From contig NZ_JZJL01000015.1 in the NCBI RefSeq assembly GCF_000971335.1, positions 1 to 64,000 on the forward strand: DNA of 64,000 nucleotides, written 5' to 3'. The DNA is from Chromobacterium vaccinii. Lineage in GTDB: Bacteria > Pseudomonadota > Gammaproteobacteria > Burkholderiales > Chromobacteriaceae. Under the pieces are notes generated by a model. The model ran no database searches. It was not told the DNA's origin and was given only the letters and a program-made list of their open reading frames with translations. Positions within the stretch are counted from its first letter, which is position 1. The number at the start of each line of letters is the position of its first letter. Below are positions 37,421 to 47,281 of the stretch, piece by piece. The position numbers were made by a program, and so were the translations under genes.

Positions 37421-37974
37421 ACGGCAAGGACGGGATCGCGCCGGCCAAATTGCTGGTCCTGACCGGCGGGCCCGGCGCGGGCAAGACGTCATTGCTGGCG
37501 ACGCTGCAAGCCATGGGCTAGCCGGCGCTGGATGAAGCCGGACGGGCCATCATCCAGGACCAGCAGCGGATAGGCGGGAACGCGCTGCCCTGGACCGACC
37601 CGCGCGCGTTCGCGGAGCTGATGCTGAGCTGGGACATGAGGAATGTCCGCCTGGCGGAGCGGGAGGCAGGGCCGGTGTTTCTGGATCGCGGCATCCCGGA
37701 CGTCATCGGCTATTTCGAGTTGTCGGGGGTTCCGGTTCCCGCCCATCTGGAAAAGGCGGCCGGCGTGTTTCGTTACGACAAGATTTTTTTGCTGCGTCCC
37801 TGGCCGGAGATTTTCGCGCAGGACGGCGAGCGCCGGCAGAGCCTGGAAGAGGCCGAGCGCACCTGCGAGGCGATGGAGCGGGTCTACGCCCGCTTGGGAT
37901 ACCGGCTGGCGGAAGTGCCGCGCGGTTCGCTGGAACAGCGGGCGGCTTTTGTAATCAATCAGATGGGCAAGTAG
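37417..37974 (+). pseudogene. AAA-type ATPase (AAA_28) gene with in-frame amber codon
   Basis: A TTG at 37417 overlapping the recJ stop opens a frame whose translation has the Walker A motif LVLTGGPGAGKTSLLATL. At codon 35 (37519-37521) there is TAG. The same frame then continues with PALDEAGRAIIQDQQRIGG and FLDRGIPDVIGYF to a stop at 37974. The 185-codon whole is a standard AAA_28/NTPase-like protein; Tyr or Phe is expected at codon 35, one base from TAG. It is a nonsense mutant, a sequencing error, or a readthrough case. Confidence 0.8.
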
Positions 37975-38001
37975 CGCGGCTCGCGCGCATGGGGTGTTTC
38001 G

Positions 38002-39573
38002 ATGGAAATGTTGGTGATCGGCCTGTTGCTGGGCCTGTTGGGCGGCGGCGCCGCGGCTTGGGCCGCGCGCGGAAGAAGCGCCAGGGAATTGGACGCGCTG
38101 CGGCAACAGACTGCTGGATTGCAGGCGCAGCTGGATGCGCTGCGGCCGCAGTTGGAAGACGCGAGAGGCCGTGAGCTGGAAGCGAGCAGGGCCTTGCAGG
38201 CGCAAAGCCAGCAATTGGCCGACAGCCAGACCCAACTGGGCGCTTATGTCGCCCGCGCCCAGCGCGTGCCGGAGCTGGAAGGGCAACTGCAGGAGCGCGG
38301 CCAACAGCTGGATGGATTGCAGCTGGAGTTGCGCCGGCTGTCGTCGCAACTGGCGGCCAGCGAGGAGCAGGGGCGCTTGCTGGACGCCTTGCAGCAACGC
38401 AGCCAGAAGCAAGGGGAGGACATCGTGCGCCTGAGCGCGCGCGAGCAGGAGCTGGCCACGCAGCTGGACAATGAGCGCCGCCAGAGCCAGGAAAAACTGG
38501 CCCTGCTGATGGAGGCGCGCCAGACGCTTTCCGACCAGTTCAAGGCGCTGGCCGGCGACATCCTCGAGGAAAAATCCAAGCGCTTCACCGAACAGAACCA
38601 GCAAAATCTGGGCACGCTGCTGAATCCGCTGCACGAGCGCATCCAGAATTTCGGCAAGCTGGTGCAGGACACCTACGACAAGGACAGCAAGGAGCGGCTG
38701 ACGCTGGAGACCGAGCTCAAGCGACTGCAGGAGCTGAACACCCGCCTGGGCGACGACGCCGTCGCGCTGACCAATGCCCTGACCGGCGCCAGCAGCAAGG
38801 CGCAGGGCACCTGGGGCGAAATGGTGTTGGAAAAAGTGCTGGAAACCTCCGGCCTGACCAAGGACCGCGAGTACCGGGTGCAGGTGTCCGACACGCTGGA
38901 AACCGACGACGGCGGCAAGCGCTATCAGCCGGACGTGGTGATAGACCTGCCGGAAGGCAAGCAGCTGGTGGTGGATTCCAAGGTGTCGCTGAATGCCTAT
39001 GTCCGCTACACGGCGGCGGAAGACGACGCCGCGCGCGAGGCCGAGCTGAAAGGCCATATCGCCGCCATCCGCGCCCACATCCGTTCGCTGTCGGAAAAGC
39101 GTTACCAGGATCTGTACAAGCTGAACACGCTGGATTTCGTGTTCATGTTCATCCCGGTGGAGCCGGCCTATCTGCTGGCGGTGCAACACGACATGAGCCT
39201 GTTCAACGAGGCTTTCGAACGCCGCATCATGATTGTCGGCCCCAGCACGCTGTTGGCCACGCTGCGCACCGTCGCCAGCATCTGGCGCTACGAATACCAG
39301 AACCAGAACGCGCAGGAGATCGCGCGGCAGGGCGGGGCGATGTACGACAAGTTCGCCGGCTTCGTCGCCAATATGGAGAAGCTGGGCAAGCAGCTGGATA
39401 CCAGCCGCGACACTTTCTCCGACGCGATGAAGCAGTTGTCCAGTGGGCGCGGCAACCTGATGGCCAGCGCGGAGAAGCTGCGCAAGCTTGGCATACGCAA
39501 CAACAAGCAGCTATCGGCCCAGTTGCGGCTGGAGAGCGGCGAGGACGCCGACGAAGAACCGGTCGAGGAGTGA
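38002..39573 (+). CDS. rmuC: DNA recombination protein RmuC
   Basis: The 523-residue protein has one N-terminal membrane helix ([20 protein letters not shown]) and a long coiled coil (about 30-190, Gln/Leu/Glu-rich). The RmuC nuclease-like core (about 200-480) carries [46 protein letters not shown] and [13 protein letters not shown]. RmuC limits rearrangements at inverted repeats. The length and domain order match the family. Confidence 0.93.
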   Translation: MEMLVIGLLLGLLGGGAAAWAARGRSARELDALRQQTAGLQAQLDALRPQLEDARGRELEASRALQAQSQQLADSQTQLGAYVARAQRVPELEGQLQERGQQLDGLQLELRRLSSQLAASEEQGRLLDALQQRSQKQGEDIVRLSAREQELATQLDNERRQSQEKLALLMEARQTLSDQFKALAGDILEEKSKRFTEQNQQNLGTLLNPLHERIQNFGKLVQDTYDKDSKERLTLETELKRLQELNTRLGDDAVALTNALTGASSKAQGTWGEMVLEKVLETSGLTKDREYRVQVSDTLETDDGGKRYQPDVVIDLPEGKQLVVDSKVSLNAYVRYTAAEDDAAREAELKGHIAAIRAHIRSLSEKRYQDLYKLNTLDFVFMFIPVEPAYLLAVQHDMSLFNEAFERRIMIVGPSTLLATLRTVASIWRYEYQNQNAQEIARQGGAMYDKFAGFVANMEKLGKQLDTSRDTFSDAMKQLSSGRGNLMASAEKLRKLGIRNNKQLSAQLRLESGEDADEEPVEE

Positions 39574-39644
39574 TCTCGGGCAGAGCGGCGGCATCGAAAA
39601 TACATTATCATGCCGCCTTCTTGTTTTTCACGTTGAAGACGGTC

Positions 39645-40742
39645 ATGGGCAAAATCCGGGTAGGCTTGCTTTTCGGCGGACAGTCGTCTGAGCACGAGGT
39701 TTCTCTGCAATCGGCCAGGAATATCCTGGAAGCGATAGACGGCGAGCATTACGAAGTGTCGCTGATAGGCGTGGACAAGCGGGGGCGTTGGCATGTCAAC
39801 CATTCGTCCAATTACCTGTTGAATGCGGACGACCCAGCACGCATCGCGCTGCGGGAGACAGGTGAAAACCTGGCCGTGGTGCTGGGCGAGCAATCAGGCC
39901 AATTGCGCGCGGCTGCCGACGCATCGCCGCTGGCGAAGCTCGACGTAGCTTTCCCCATCGTCCACGGCTCGTTGGGGGAGGATGGCTGTTTCCAAGGCCT
40001 GCTCCGGATGGCCAATATCCCTTTCGTCGGCGCCGGTGTGCTGGGGTCGGCCATCTGCATGGACAAAGATGTGGCCAAGCGGCTGCTGCGGGACGCTGGA
40101 CTGCAAGTGGCACCCTTTGTCACATTGACTCGCGCCAAGGCTGCGCAGGCTGATCTTGCTGCCATCGTCGAGCAATTGGGATTGCCGCTGTTCGTCAAGC
40201 CTGCCAACCAGGGTTCTTCCGTGGGCGTGAGCAAAGTGAAGCGCGCCGAGGATTTGCGAGCCGCATTGGATGAGGCGCTGCGCTACGACCACAAGGTTCT
40301 GGTGGAGCAGGCGGTGATCGGCAGGGAAATCGAATGCGCAGTGCTTGGCAACGAATATCCCCAGGCCAGCGGTTGCGGCGAGATCGTGCTCAACGATGAA
40401 TTCTATGCCTACGACACCAAGTATCTGAACGAAAGCGGCGCTCGCGTGGCTGTGCCAGCCGACATTCCGGACGATGCGTGCCAGCGCATTCGCGACATTG
40501 CCATTCAGGCCTTCCAAGCGCTGGAGTGCAGCGGCATGGCGCGGGTGGATGTATTCCTGACGCCTGGTGGCGAGGTGGTGATCAATGAGTTGAACACGCT
40601 GCCGGGCTTCACCAACATCAGCATGTATCCCAAACTCTGGCAGGCTGCGGGCATGTCGTATCGCGACCTGATCACGGCGTTGATCGGCCTGGCTTTGGAG
40701 AAAGGCCGTCTGGACGATAGCCTGATCCGCAGCCATATGTGA
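39645..40742 (+). CDS. ddl: D-alanine-D-alanine ligase
   Basis: The 365-residue ATP-grasp enzyme makes D-Ala-D-Ala for peptidoglycan. It has [91 protein letters not shown]. Length and the extra N-terminal segment match the DdlA type. The start at 39645 is the first ATG that fits the family; an upstream extension in frame is unlikely. It is transcribed toward the candidate effector gene on the opposite strand. Confidence 0.95.
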   Translation: MGKIRVGLLFGGQSSEHEVSLQSARNILEAIDGEHYEVSLIGVDKRGRWHVNHSSNYLLNADDPARIALRETGENLAVVLGEQSGQLRAAADASPLAKLDVAFPIVHGSLGEDGCFQGLLRMANIPFVGAGVLGSAICMDKDVAKRLLRDAGLQVAPFVTLTRAKAAQADLAAIVEQLGLPLFVKPANQGSSVGVSKVKRAEDLRAALDEALRYDHKVLVEQAVIGREIECAVLGNEYPQASGCGEIVLNDEFYAYDTKYLNESGARVAVPADIPDDACQRIRDIAIQAFQALECSGMARVDVFLTPGGEVVINELNTLPGFTNISMYPKLWQAAGMSYRDLITALIGLALEKGRLDDSLIRSHM

Positions 40743-40761
40743 GTCTAGGCAAGACGTTTCT

Positions 40762-40792
40762 CAGCTAGCGCCGTGTCGTTGCGGCGCTGCTG
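40762..40792. terminator. Imperfect hairpin after ddl
   Basis: cagc-ta-agcgcc pairs with ggcgct-gctg around a 10-base loop, with a two-base bulge. It lies 20 bases past the ddl stop and before the end of the convergent gene. No strong T-run. Confidence 0.4.
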
Positions 40793-40810
40793 CTTGTCGG
40801 GGAGTGGGGG

Positions 40811-41527
40811 CTATTGATTTTGTGGATTGACAGTTTGCGGATCGACAGCGCGTGTGGCGATGATGGATATGCCGGTTGGGCTGTAGCTGGCAAACCGGGT
40901 GCTGGCTGCCTTCATATGGCTGACCATGTCTGAAAAGTTCGCGCTGTTCACACCATTTGCTGGGTCCATATAGCTGCCATCATTGCGGGACAGCACCCAG
41001 TGGAGTCCAACCGGCACGCCGACCACGCTGACTGCTAGCGCCTCAATTTTGACTTGCCCCTCTGCAGGTTGTGGGGCTTCGTTTTCTATCGGGCAATTCA
41101 TTCCTTCCAGGCCTTTTCTCGCATCAGGGTATATCCAGCTAAGCGCGCTAGAAAAAAATCCAGCTTCTTCCACTACGCGCATCTCCAGACCAAGCAACCG
41201 GCCGGCTGTCACGATGCCGTCAGGCATGGAATAGCCTGCCGTTGCGAGATTGTTCGGGTCTGCTTTGCTGGTCATGGCGTAAATGTCGCCTTCGCATCGA
41301 GCACCTACCTCCAGCGTATCTATGTTGAACTTCTCGGATGTCGACCCTTTTAGTAATGGAATGCTGGTAACGCCAAGCTCCTTTGCCGTGCATAGCAAGG
41401 CGACAGCACCGCACGAGTTGGTATACATCTGCATTCTGGAAGTTTGACCGGGAACCGCGGTAGGTTGAGGAGCATTGTTCTGCTGAGGGGCGGCCGTCTG
41501 AGTCGCCGTGTTGGGGGTGACAAGCAT
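40811..41527 (-). CDS. Papain-like cysteine-protease-fold protein; candidate secreted effector
   Basis: The 238-residue protein has no signal peptide. Residues 1-33 are low-complexity (Gln, Pro, Thr, Ala), as in many type III effectors. A Cys-containing helix start TNSCGAVALL (Cys39), GLHWVLSRNDG (His176) and YMDPANG (Asp188) give a Cys-His-Asp order and spacing (137 and 12) similar to peptidase C39-like effectors. Shigella IpaJ, a demyristoylating protease with Cys64, His206 and Asp218, has spacing 142 and 12. Overall identity is not claimed. Base composition is visibly less GC-rich than ddl or recJ, hinting at transfer. Neighbouring regulators include a HilA-like protein. Confidence 0.55.
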   Translation of the reverse strand: MLVTPNTATQTAAPQQNNAPQPTAVPGQTSRMQMYTNSCGAVALLCTAKELGVTSIPLLKGSTSEKFNIDTLEVGARCEGDIYAMTSKADPNNLATAGYSMPDGIVTAGRLLGLEMRVVEEAGFFSSALSWIYPDARKGLEGMNCPIENEAPQPAEGQVKIEALAVSVVGVPVGLHWVLSRNDGSYMDPANGVNSANFSDMVSHMKAASTRFASYSPTGISIIATRAVDPQTVNPQNQ

Positions 41528-41631
41528 AGTCTTTGGGCGTAGTTGATGTAATTAAGTGGAAGTCACAGGATTTCATAATGCTTTGCCTTGTGCTTGCAGA
41601 AAGCGATCATGAACGCAGACTGCGGGTCAAA

Positions 41632-42630
41632 TCAAAAACAGCCGATGACCGCCCACGCGAAAATCCCATACAGGCCGCCAGCTACCATCAGAGCACGGCC
41701 ATCCACCGCGCCGCGCCGAAAATTCAACCAGAGAAAAGCGACAGCCAGCGCCGTGATCGCGCCCGCGGCAAGCAAGGGGCCATCAAACAGCCAAGGGGTG
41801 AACATCAGCCCCAGCGCGCTGGGAATGGTGGCTTGAATCATCATCGCGCCGGAAATATTGGCCAGCGCCAGCCGCTCCTTCCCTTGGCGCACCCAGATCA
41901 ATGCGTTCATGATTTCCGGCAGCTCGGTCGCAACCGGGCTGAGCAACAAGGCAGTCAGATGCGGGGACCAGCCCATGGCCAGGCCAATGGCTTCAAGCTG
42001 GCCGACAAAGGTATGGGAAGCCAGGCCGATGACGCTCAAAGCCAGCAGAGTCTGGAGACAGGGCCAGGCCAGCGAGGTTTCGCCGGCGGAAGGGCGGATT
42101 TTCAACGGCTCTAGGTCTTCCTCGTCCGCCGCGGTTTCCGCATCTCGTATTTCACGCCAGACATAGACGACGTAAGCAGCCAAAAACGCCAAGCCAAGCC
42201 AGGGCTTGATGGCAAAAGCAAACAAGCCCAATCCAACCTTCAGCGCGAACACGGCAAAGAAAACAGCCTGATCCCGGCTGAGCCCGGCATGGTCAGCCTG
42301 CGTTTGTCCGGAAGAGCGTCCCAATCGTTTTCGGTTCAAGAGAAGGGCTAGCCCGACAACGGCGTAGGCTAGGGTGGCCAGAACCAACGGCCCGCCCATT
42401 GCCGCGCCGACGCCAAGGCTTTTCTGTTCAGGCGTGTTGCCGAATGCCACGGCCATCAGCGTTACCGCGCATTCCGGCAGCGCGGTCCCGAATGCCGCAA
42501 GCACCGAGCCTATGGCGGTGGCGCCCAAATTCAAGCGGCAGCCAAGCCATTCGACGCCATTGACGAAATACTCGCAGGCGACATAGATCGCGCTGGCGGA
42601 CAGAAAAAACAGAACAAGCGTGACAAGCAT
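41632..42630 (-). CDS. CaCA-superfamily sodium/calcium exchanger-like protein
   Basis: Two inverted alpha-repeats typical of cation/Ca2+ exchangers are present: GSVLAAFGTALPECAVTLMAVAF and LLLSPVATELPEIMNALIW. They lie among about ten membrane helices split by an acidic loop (AETAADEEDLEP). The frame is open further to 42831, but that N-terminal extension has a Cys/Arg-rich, non-family look. I chose the ATG at 42630 (MLVTLVLFFLSASAIYVACEYF), giving about 332 residues; the exact start is uncertain. It would export Ca2+ or a similar ion. It overlaps no neighbour. Confidence 0.75.
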   Translation of the reverse strand: MLVTLVLFFLSASAIYVACEYFVNGVEWLGCRLNLGATAIGSVLAAFGTALPECAVTLMAVAFGNTPEQKSLGVGAAMGGPLVLATLAYAVVGLALLLNRKRLGRSSGQTQADHAGLSRDQAVFFAVFALKVGLGLFAFAIKPWLGLAFLAAYVVYVWREIRDAETAADEEDLEPLKIRPSAGETSLAWPCLQTLLALSVIGLASHTFVGQLEAIGLAMGWSPHLTALLLSPVATELPEIMNALIWVRQGKERLALANISGAMMIQATIPSALGLMFTPWLFDGPLLAAGAITALAVAFLWLNFRRGAVDGRALMVAGGLYGIFAWAVIGCF

Positions 42631-43535
42631 GAAAGCGATCCGGCCGGGCAAGCGAATACCGATGGCGCGCGATGCGGCTTGCCCGGCTGGCAAACGCATC
42701 GCGGCCAAAGGTCTTGCCTGGCTTGCCTTGCTGAAAACAGCACAAAGGCAAACTGCCCACACCATGAGACATGCGATCTCAAGCTTGTTGACGCGGGCTT
42801 TCCGGACCGGCCGGAAATGGCTACTCCCCAATGACTGAGAGGGAGATGCTACCAGCTTTCATCAAGTAATCCTTGATGTGATTGTTCGTGGATTGTTACA
42901 TGATTTTGGCGATTTTGCCTCTGCTTTTGATTGGCATGCGTTGGGGGTAGCGGATCAGCATGGCGCTTTCTTTTCGGCGCCACCGTTTTTTCATCCGGGG
43001 CGGCAGACGCTCTTGCGGCTGGAGGCTATTGTCACCAAGACACCACAGCGACAAAGCTGAATTCTCATTGTCATATTGCATGCAGATTGTGCGAGCGGCA
43101 TTTGCGAAAAATGAGAATGGAGTGGGTTTGCAAGGGGTTTCTGGCCATGTTCGCGCTCAGATTTCCATCCAATACAAATCAGTGCATTTACATAGTTAGT
43201 TTTTTTACCTTTTTTTTGCAAATGATCATGCAATTATTTTCCAGTCGGATAATTGATCAATTTCTCATCAAGACCCATTGCTGGTTTGTTCATATATTCC
43301 AGCTAGGCGTGAATGACTGCCCGGCTGGTTTGGGTGTTGTTCATCGTTTCCATGAGTTATCGCGCTTATCCTGGGCGTGAATCTGGTTGAGCGCAGCCTG
43401 GAGTGCGGGCTGCGTGATGTGGCATTGAGTTGAGTGGTTCGACTAACACGAAATGGAATAGTTAGTATTTCTATTTCGCTTGCAATCTGATTTGCAGTCG
43501 ATGTGTGCAACGACGCCTCAATATGGAAGACCAGC
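42631..43535. other. AT-rich gap upstream of the AraC-type regulator
   Basis: The first 200 bases may include the CaCA N-terminus. The rest, especially 42880-43530, is the most AT-rich part of the window. It has runs of T (43200-43220) and two perfect palindromes, ATGATCAT (about 43222-43229) and AATTGATCAATT (43251-43262). No gene is supported. Such DNA is typical of xenogeneic-silencer targets near virulence regulators. Confidence 0.5.
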
Positions 43536-44988
43536 ATGTTCTACGACTTCTATTTTCCGCTTGTTTCCGCGCTGTCCTCCCCATCCTTGCCGGAAGGCAT
43601 GTGGGTCAAATTACGCAATGCCAGATTTCTTTCGGCCTCCATGGACTTGGTGCGCCACGTCCAGGATGGCGAGGGTGGGCAGGATGCCTCGTACTGGCTG
43701 CAACTGCACGCGGACCTGCAATTGGCTATGGGTTTGGAGTGCGATGCCGAAGAATCGTACCGGCAAGCCTGCCGGGCGATGCGAGCCTCAAAAGAGGAGA
43801 TGCGGGCACTTTCCTCCCGCAATATGGGATGGCAGCAATTGTTTCGCCGCCGTTTCAGCACGGCTATCGGGTGCTTCACTCGGTTGGTCAACGAGCCGGA
43901 CATCGATCCCCGCCGCAGGGTCGAGGGGATGTTCGGCATCATGAGCATCTTGTTCGAGCTGGGGCATCTGAACGATGCCGAGGATATGTTGAACGATATC
44001 GCCGCCAAGGCGGAGGAACTGCCGGCTTCCGATGAGGAGCGTTCGAACTGGCACGGCCTGATTCGGGCGATGTACGCGGACTTGGCGGTGCAGCGCATGC
44101 TGCGCCATGCCCCCCAGCTATCCGATCACATCTATTGGCATTCCGGAAGGCTGAACGATTTCATGGCCTTGCGTGACGCGCCGGAGGGCATTCCGCAGTG
44201 CGCGCGCGGCAGCAACGATATCGAGTTGCCGGTGCTGAGGGCGCGGCTGGACTTCAAGGAATCATTGAATCGCTTGGCCAATGGCAACAAAGAGGAGCGA
44301 GACAGGTTGCTGGCGCATCTAGATTGGGCTGACTCAAATAGTCTTAAAGCGTACCAGAATTCCCTGCGGCAGGAAATCGCGCTGGCCAGCTTGGTTGGCG
44401 ATTACCCGCAGTTGGCGGAAATGGTGTTGCGGCCATTGAACGCCGACGCGCGCGCCGGAAGCGGCCATCGCCAACTGGAAACCTTGTACTGTCTGTCCAA
44501 GGTCAATCAGGCCCAAGGCTATACCGATCGCGCACGCCAGTTGTACAGCAAGTATGCGATGGCCGCGGCGCATTGCATTCGGGAGGGGGCGGGAGTGGTG
44601 GCGCAGAACGGTCCCAAGAACCATGGCCAGGGGGTCAGCAATGACATTACGGCGAGGCTGCCGGCCAAATATCGCCGCGCTTACCAATACCTGCTGGACA
44701 ATTTGGAGCGCAGTGACCTTTCCATACGCGAGATCGCCGTGGAAATCGGCGTCACGGTTCGCGCTCTGCAAAATACTTTCCGCAGCAATCTGGGCTCCAC
44801 GCCATCTGAAATCATTCGCCAGGAGCGGATGGTCAGAATACGGCGGGAGCTGCAAAGCGATGATTCAAAGGTGGGGCAGAAGGTGAGGGAGGTGGGCAAC
44901 AAGTGGGGCGTGCCGAATCGATCCACCCTGCTGAATGCGTACAAACGGCAATTCAATGAAGCGCCATCCCAAACATTGAATCGGAAGT
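43536..44988 (+). CDS. AraC-family transcriptional regulator with large helical N-terminus
   Basis: The protein has 484 residues from the ATG at 43536 (GGA nine bases upstream; a GTG at 43503 is also open). The last 110 residues are an AraC-type double HTH: LSIREIAVEIGVTVRALQNTFRSNLGSTPSEII and VREVGNKWGVPNRSTLLNAYKRQF. The first 370 residues form a helical, possibly TPR-like region (paired helices such as ASYWLQLHADLQLAMGLECDAEESYRQAC) rather than an arabinose-binding cupin. It lies upstream of and in the same direction as the hilA-like gene. A role in controlling that gene is inferred. Confidence 0.8.
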
Positions 44989-44990
44989 GA

Positions 44991-45498
44991 AGCTATTTTT
45001 TGGAGAGCGTTTATGTAACATGCTGAGTCTGAATTGACAAGTCGATACTGACCTAAATGACAGGTTATTTTTTGGGGTTGTTGTTTCGGTGATGGCTGTC
45101 CTTTCGAAAATGACATCGATATTTGGCATTTTGGATAATGCATGAAAAAACTCTTGCCATTAGTAATTATGCGACTTTATATTATGCCGACCAGTTCTTT
45201 TCATATGCCGTTCCAGATTGGATAGCCTTGGCATTTGAGCTGGGTCAAATGAAACGTTCTTTCCATACCATCAAATTGCCTGGCTTGGCCGCCGGCCTTC
45301 CATTTTCAGGGCCGGCGGCGACATCGCTTTTTCTTTATTCCTCGATTTTCTTTTGAGAGGGAATTGTCGCTTGAATGGCGATGGCTGGGTTCGCATTGCG
45401 CCGAAATAGATCAAGCGTTTGAATGAGGCTGCGAAGGACTGGCGGTGCCGATGGTGTCTCAGCAATAGAATTGCATTCGCAAAGAGGGTTGAAAGAAT
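44991..45498. other. AT-rich interval between the two regulators
   Basis: About 500 bases. It contains a 10-bp GC-rich stem (45288-45319) followed by a T-rich run, and one 77-codon ORF (45123-45356) that lacks family features and includes the hairpin. It must hold the promoter of the hilA-like gene, but no clear motif was found. Confidence 0.4.
45288..45319 (+). terminator. GC-rich hairpin upstream of the hilA-like gene
   Basis: gccgccggcc and ggccggcggc form a perfect 10-bp stem with a 12-base loop, followed nine bases later by ctttttcttt. It may terminate the AraC transcript about 300 bases past its stop or act as an attenuator ahead of the hilA-like gene. Confidence 0.55.
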
Positions 45499-47181
45499 AT
45501 GTCTCAAAAGCAAGACCACCTTGCGAGCCAGCAATTTATCTTTGGCGACTTTGTATTGCAAGCGGACGGCGTGTTGCTGCATCGTAATCTGCAAGTCGAT
45601 ATCCCACCGAAGGAACTGGCGGTTCTTACTGCGTTGCTGCAGGCCTCGGGCGCGCTGATAAGCAAGAACGAACTGCTGGAGAAAGTCTGGCTGGATGGGG
45701 ATGTCGCGCAGGAGTCCTTATGCCGCTGCATCTACGCTTTGCGGCGTATTCTTTGCGAGAACAAAACCAACCGCTACATCGAAACCGTCTACGGCAAGGG
45801 TTACCGATTCTGCCGGCATGTGGCTTTCGTCTCCGCGCCGCCTCAGCAGGCTAGGCGCTACACCCTCGCTATCTTGCCTTTTCGCTCCGATGCGCCGCTG
45901 GAGGCAGAGGTCCTTCATACCGAGCTGGTGCAGCATCTTTCAGGCTATGCGCCGTCCCATCTTTCGGTCCTGCCGGCAAGCCTGACCCGGGACTGCCAGG
46001 ACATGGACAAGATCATGTCCATGGTTGATCGATTGGCCCCCGATTACTATCTCGCCGGCCAGATCCATCGGCATGACGAAAGCTGTCGTTTGAACCTGGA
46101 GCTGGTACGGACCGAAGGACACCGGGTGCTGTTGCATGACAATGTGCAGTTGCCGCAGGACCTGCCTGCCGCCGCGCTCCGCGCCCACTTGGGGCGACTG
46201 GTGGTGCAATGCGTTCCGGCGCTGCAGGGCACGCCGGGCGAGGTGGCCGAATTCCGGTCGATGGAAGCCGCGATCGCCTATTTGAACGGCCGGAACGATC
46301 TTCAGCAATACACGCCGGCCAGCCTGAAAAGAGCATTGGCCCTGTTTTGCCAACAGGTCAGCGCCAGTTCGCGTGAAATCCAACCTTATTGCTGTCTGGC
46401 CGAGTGCTACCTGTCCATGGCCCAACTGGGCCTGTTCGATCAGGAGCAGGCGATCGAGCGGGCCTGGCAGCTGGTCAGCAAGGCGGTTGAGCTTAAGGCC
46501 GATCATCCTCAGGCGCTCAGCCTGCTGGCGAGAATCAGCAGCTTGCGCGGCCAGTCGGTCATCGCGGAGACGCTGTTCCGGCAGGCAAGGCTGCTGGCGC
46601 CGGATTCGATCGATATCTATTACCACTATGCCTGGCACCTGTTTCTGTGCGGCAAGCTGGAACAGGCCCAGCATGAGTTGGACTGCTGTCTGGGGCGAGA
46701 TCCGTCGCGCATCGCCGCCAGCATTCTCAAGGTGTGGATCTCCTACTGCCAACACGATTTGGAAGAGGCCATCGCATTGGGAATGCGGCAGTTGAATCAG
46801 CATGGCCAGGACCATCCGGTGCTGCAAAGCAATCTTGGCCTTTTGCTGGCGGTGAAGGGCGACCTCGCCGCCGCGGCGGAACTGGCTCGCCGCGTCCGAG
46901 ATTCCGGCAACGAGGTGGGCATGCTCGCCGCGCATAATCTGTATATCCGCAGCAGAGTGGAGGGGCCGTCGGCCATTCCCGCCATTCGTAGCTACCTGCG
47001 CGGCATCGACAGCCGGCATGTGCGTACCAGCCTGTTGCCGCTGGTTCTGGAAATCGATGGCGTGGAAGCGGCTCAGCTCTATTGGCAGACGCTGGAGAAG
47101 GAGGATTATGTGTGGCTCAGGGTTTGGCGTTTCGACCCGCGTTTGCAGCCGCTGTTTTCCGGCCGCAACATGGCGGTGTAG
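45499..47181 (+). CDS. HilA/CilA-like type III secretion master regulator
   Basis: The 560-residue protein (Salmonella HilA has 553) has an OmpR-type winged-helix DNA-binding domain (about 10-105): IPPKELAVLTALLQASGALISKNELLEKVW, ESLCRCIYALRRIL and IETVYGKGYRF. A middle region (LAILPFRSD...LSVLPASLTRDC) and a TPR-like C-terminal half (CCLAECYLSMAQLGLFD and CLGRDPSRIAASILKVWISY) follow. Nearly every block has its HilA counterpart. HilA and the Chromobacterium homologue CilA activate SPI-1-type type III secretion genes. No secretion genes flank it here, so it is an orphan copy or one acting at a distance. Confidence 0.88.
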   Translation: MSQKQDHLASQQFIFGDFVLQADGVLLHRNLQVDIPPKELAVLTALLQASGALISKNELLEKVWLDGDVAQESLCRCIYALRRILCENKTNRYIETVYGKGYRFCRHVAFVSAPPQQARRYTLAILPFRSDAPLEAEVLHTELVQHLSGYAPSHLSVLPASLTRDCQDMDKIMSMVDRLAPDYYLAGQIHRHDESCRLNLELVRTEGHRVLLHDNVQLPQDLPAAALRAHLGRLVVQCVPALQGTPGEVAEFRSMEAAIAYLNGRNDLQQYTPASLKRALALFCQQVSASSREIQPYCCLAECYLSMAQLGLFDQEQAIERAWQLVSKAVELKADHPQALSLLARISSLRGQSVIAETLFRQARLLAPDSIDIYYHYAWHLFLCGKLEQAQHELDCCLGRDPSRIAASILKVWISYCQHDLEEAIALGMRQLNQHGQDHPVLQSNLGLLLAVKGDLAAAAELARRVRDSGNEVGMLAAHNLYIRSRVEGPSAIPAIRSYLRGIDSRHVRTSLLPLVLEIDGVEAAQLYWQTLEKEDYVWLRVWRFDPRLQPLFSGRNMAV

Positions 47182-47241
47182 TTTCCGCGATTCATTCCGG
47201 CGGCAGGCTGTGTCCGTCATTGTCGTCAGTTCCCGTCATCA

Positions 47242-47274
47242 AGCTGGGCCGGTTTTGCCGGCCCAGCTGTTTTT
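47242..47274. terminator. Bidirectional terminator between hilA-like gene and RND operon
   Basis: agctgggccgg and ccggcccagct form a perfect 11-bp stem with a ttttg loop and a GTTTTTA tail. The flanking genes converge on it. Confidence 0.85.
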
Positions 47275-47281
47275 ATGCCGT

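Noticed and set aside
45123-45356. A 77-codon ORF upstream of the hilA-like gene
   Set aside because: No ribosome site or family match, and its end contains a strong terminator-like hairpin.
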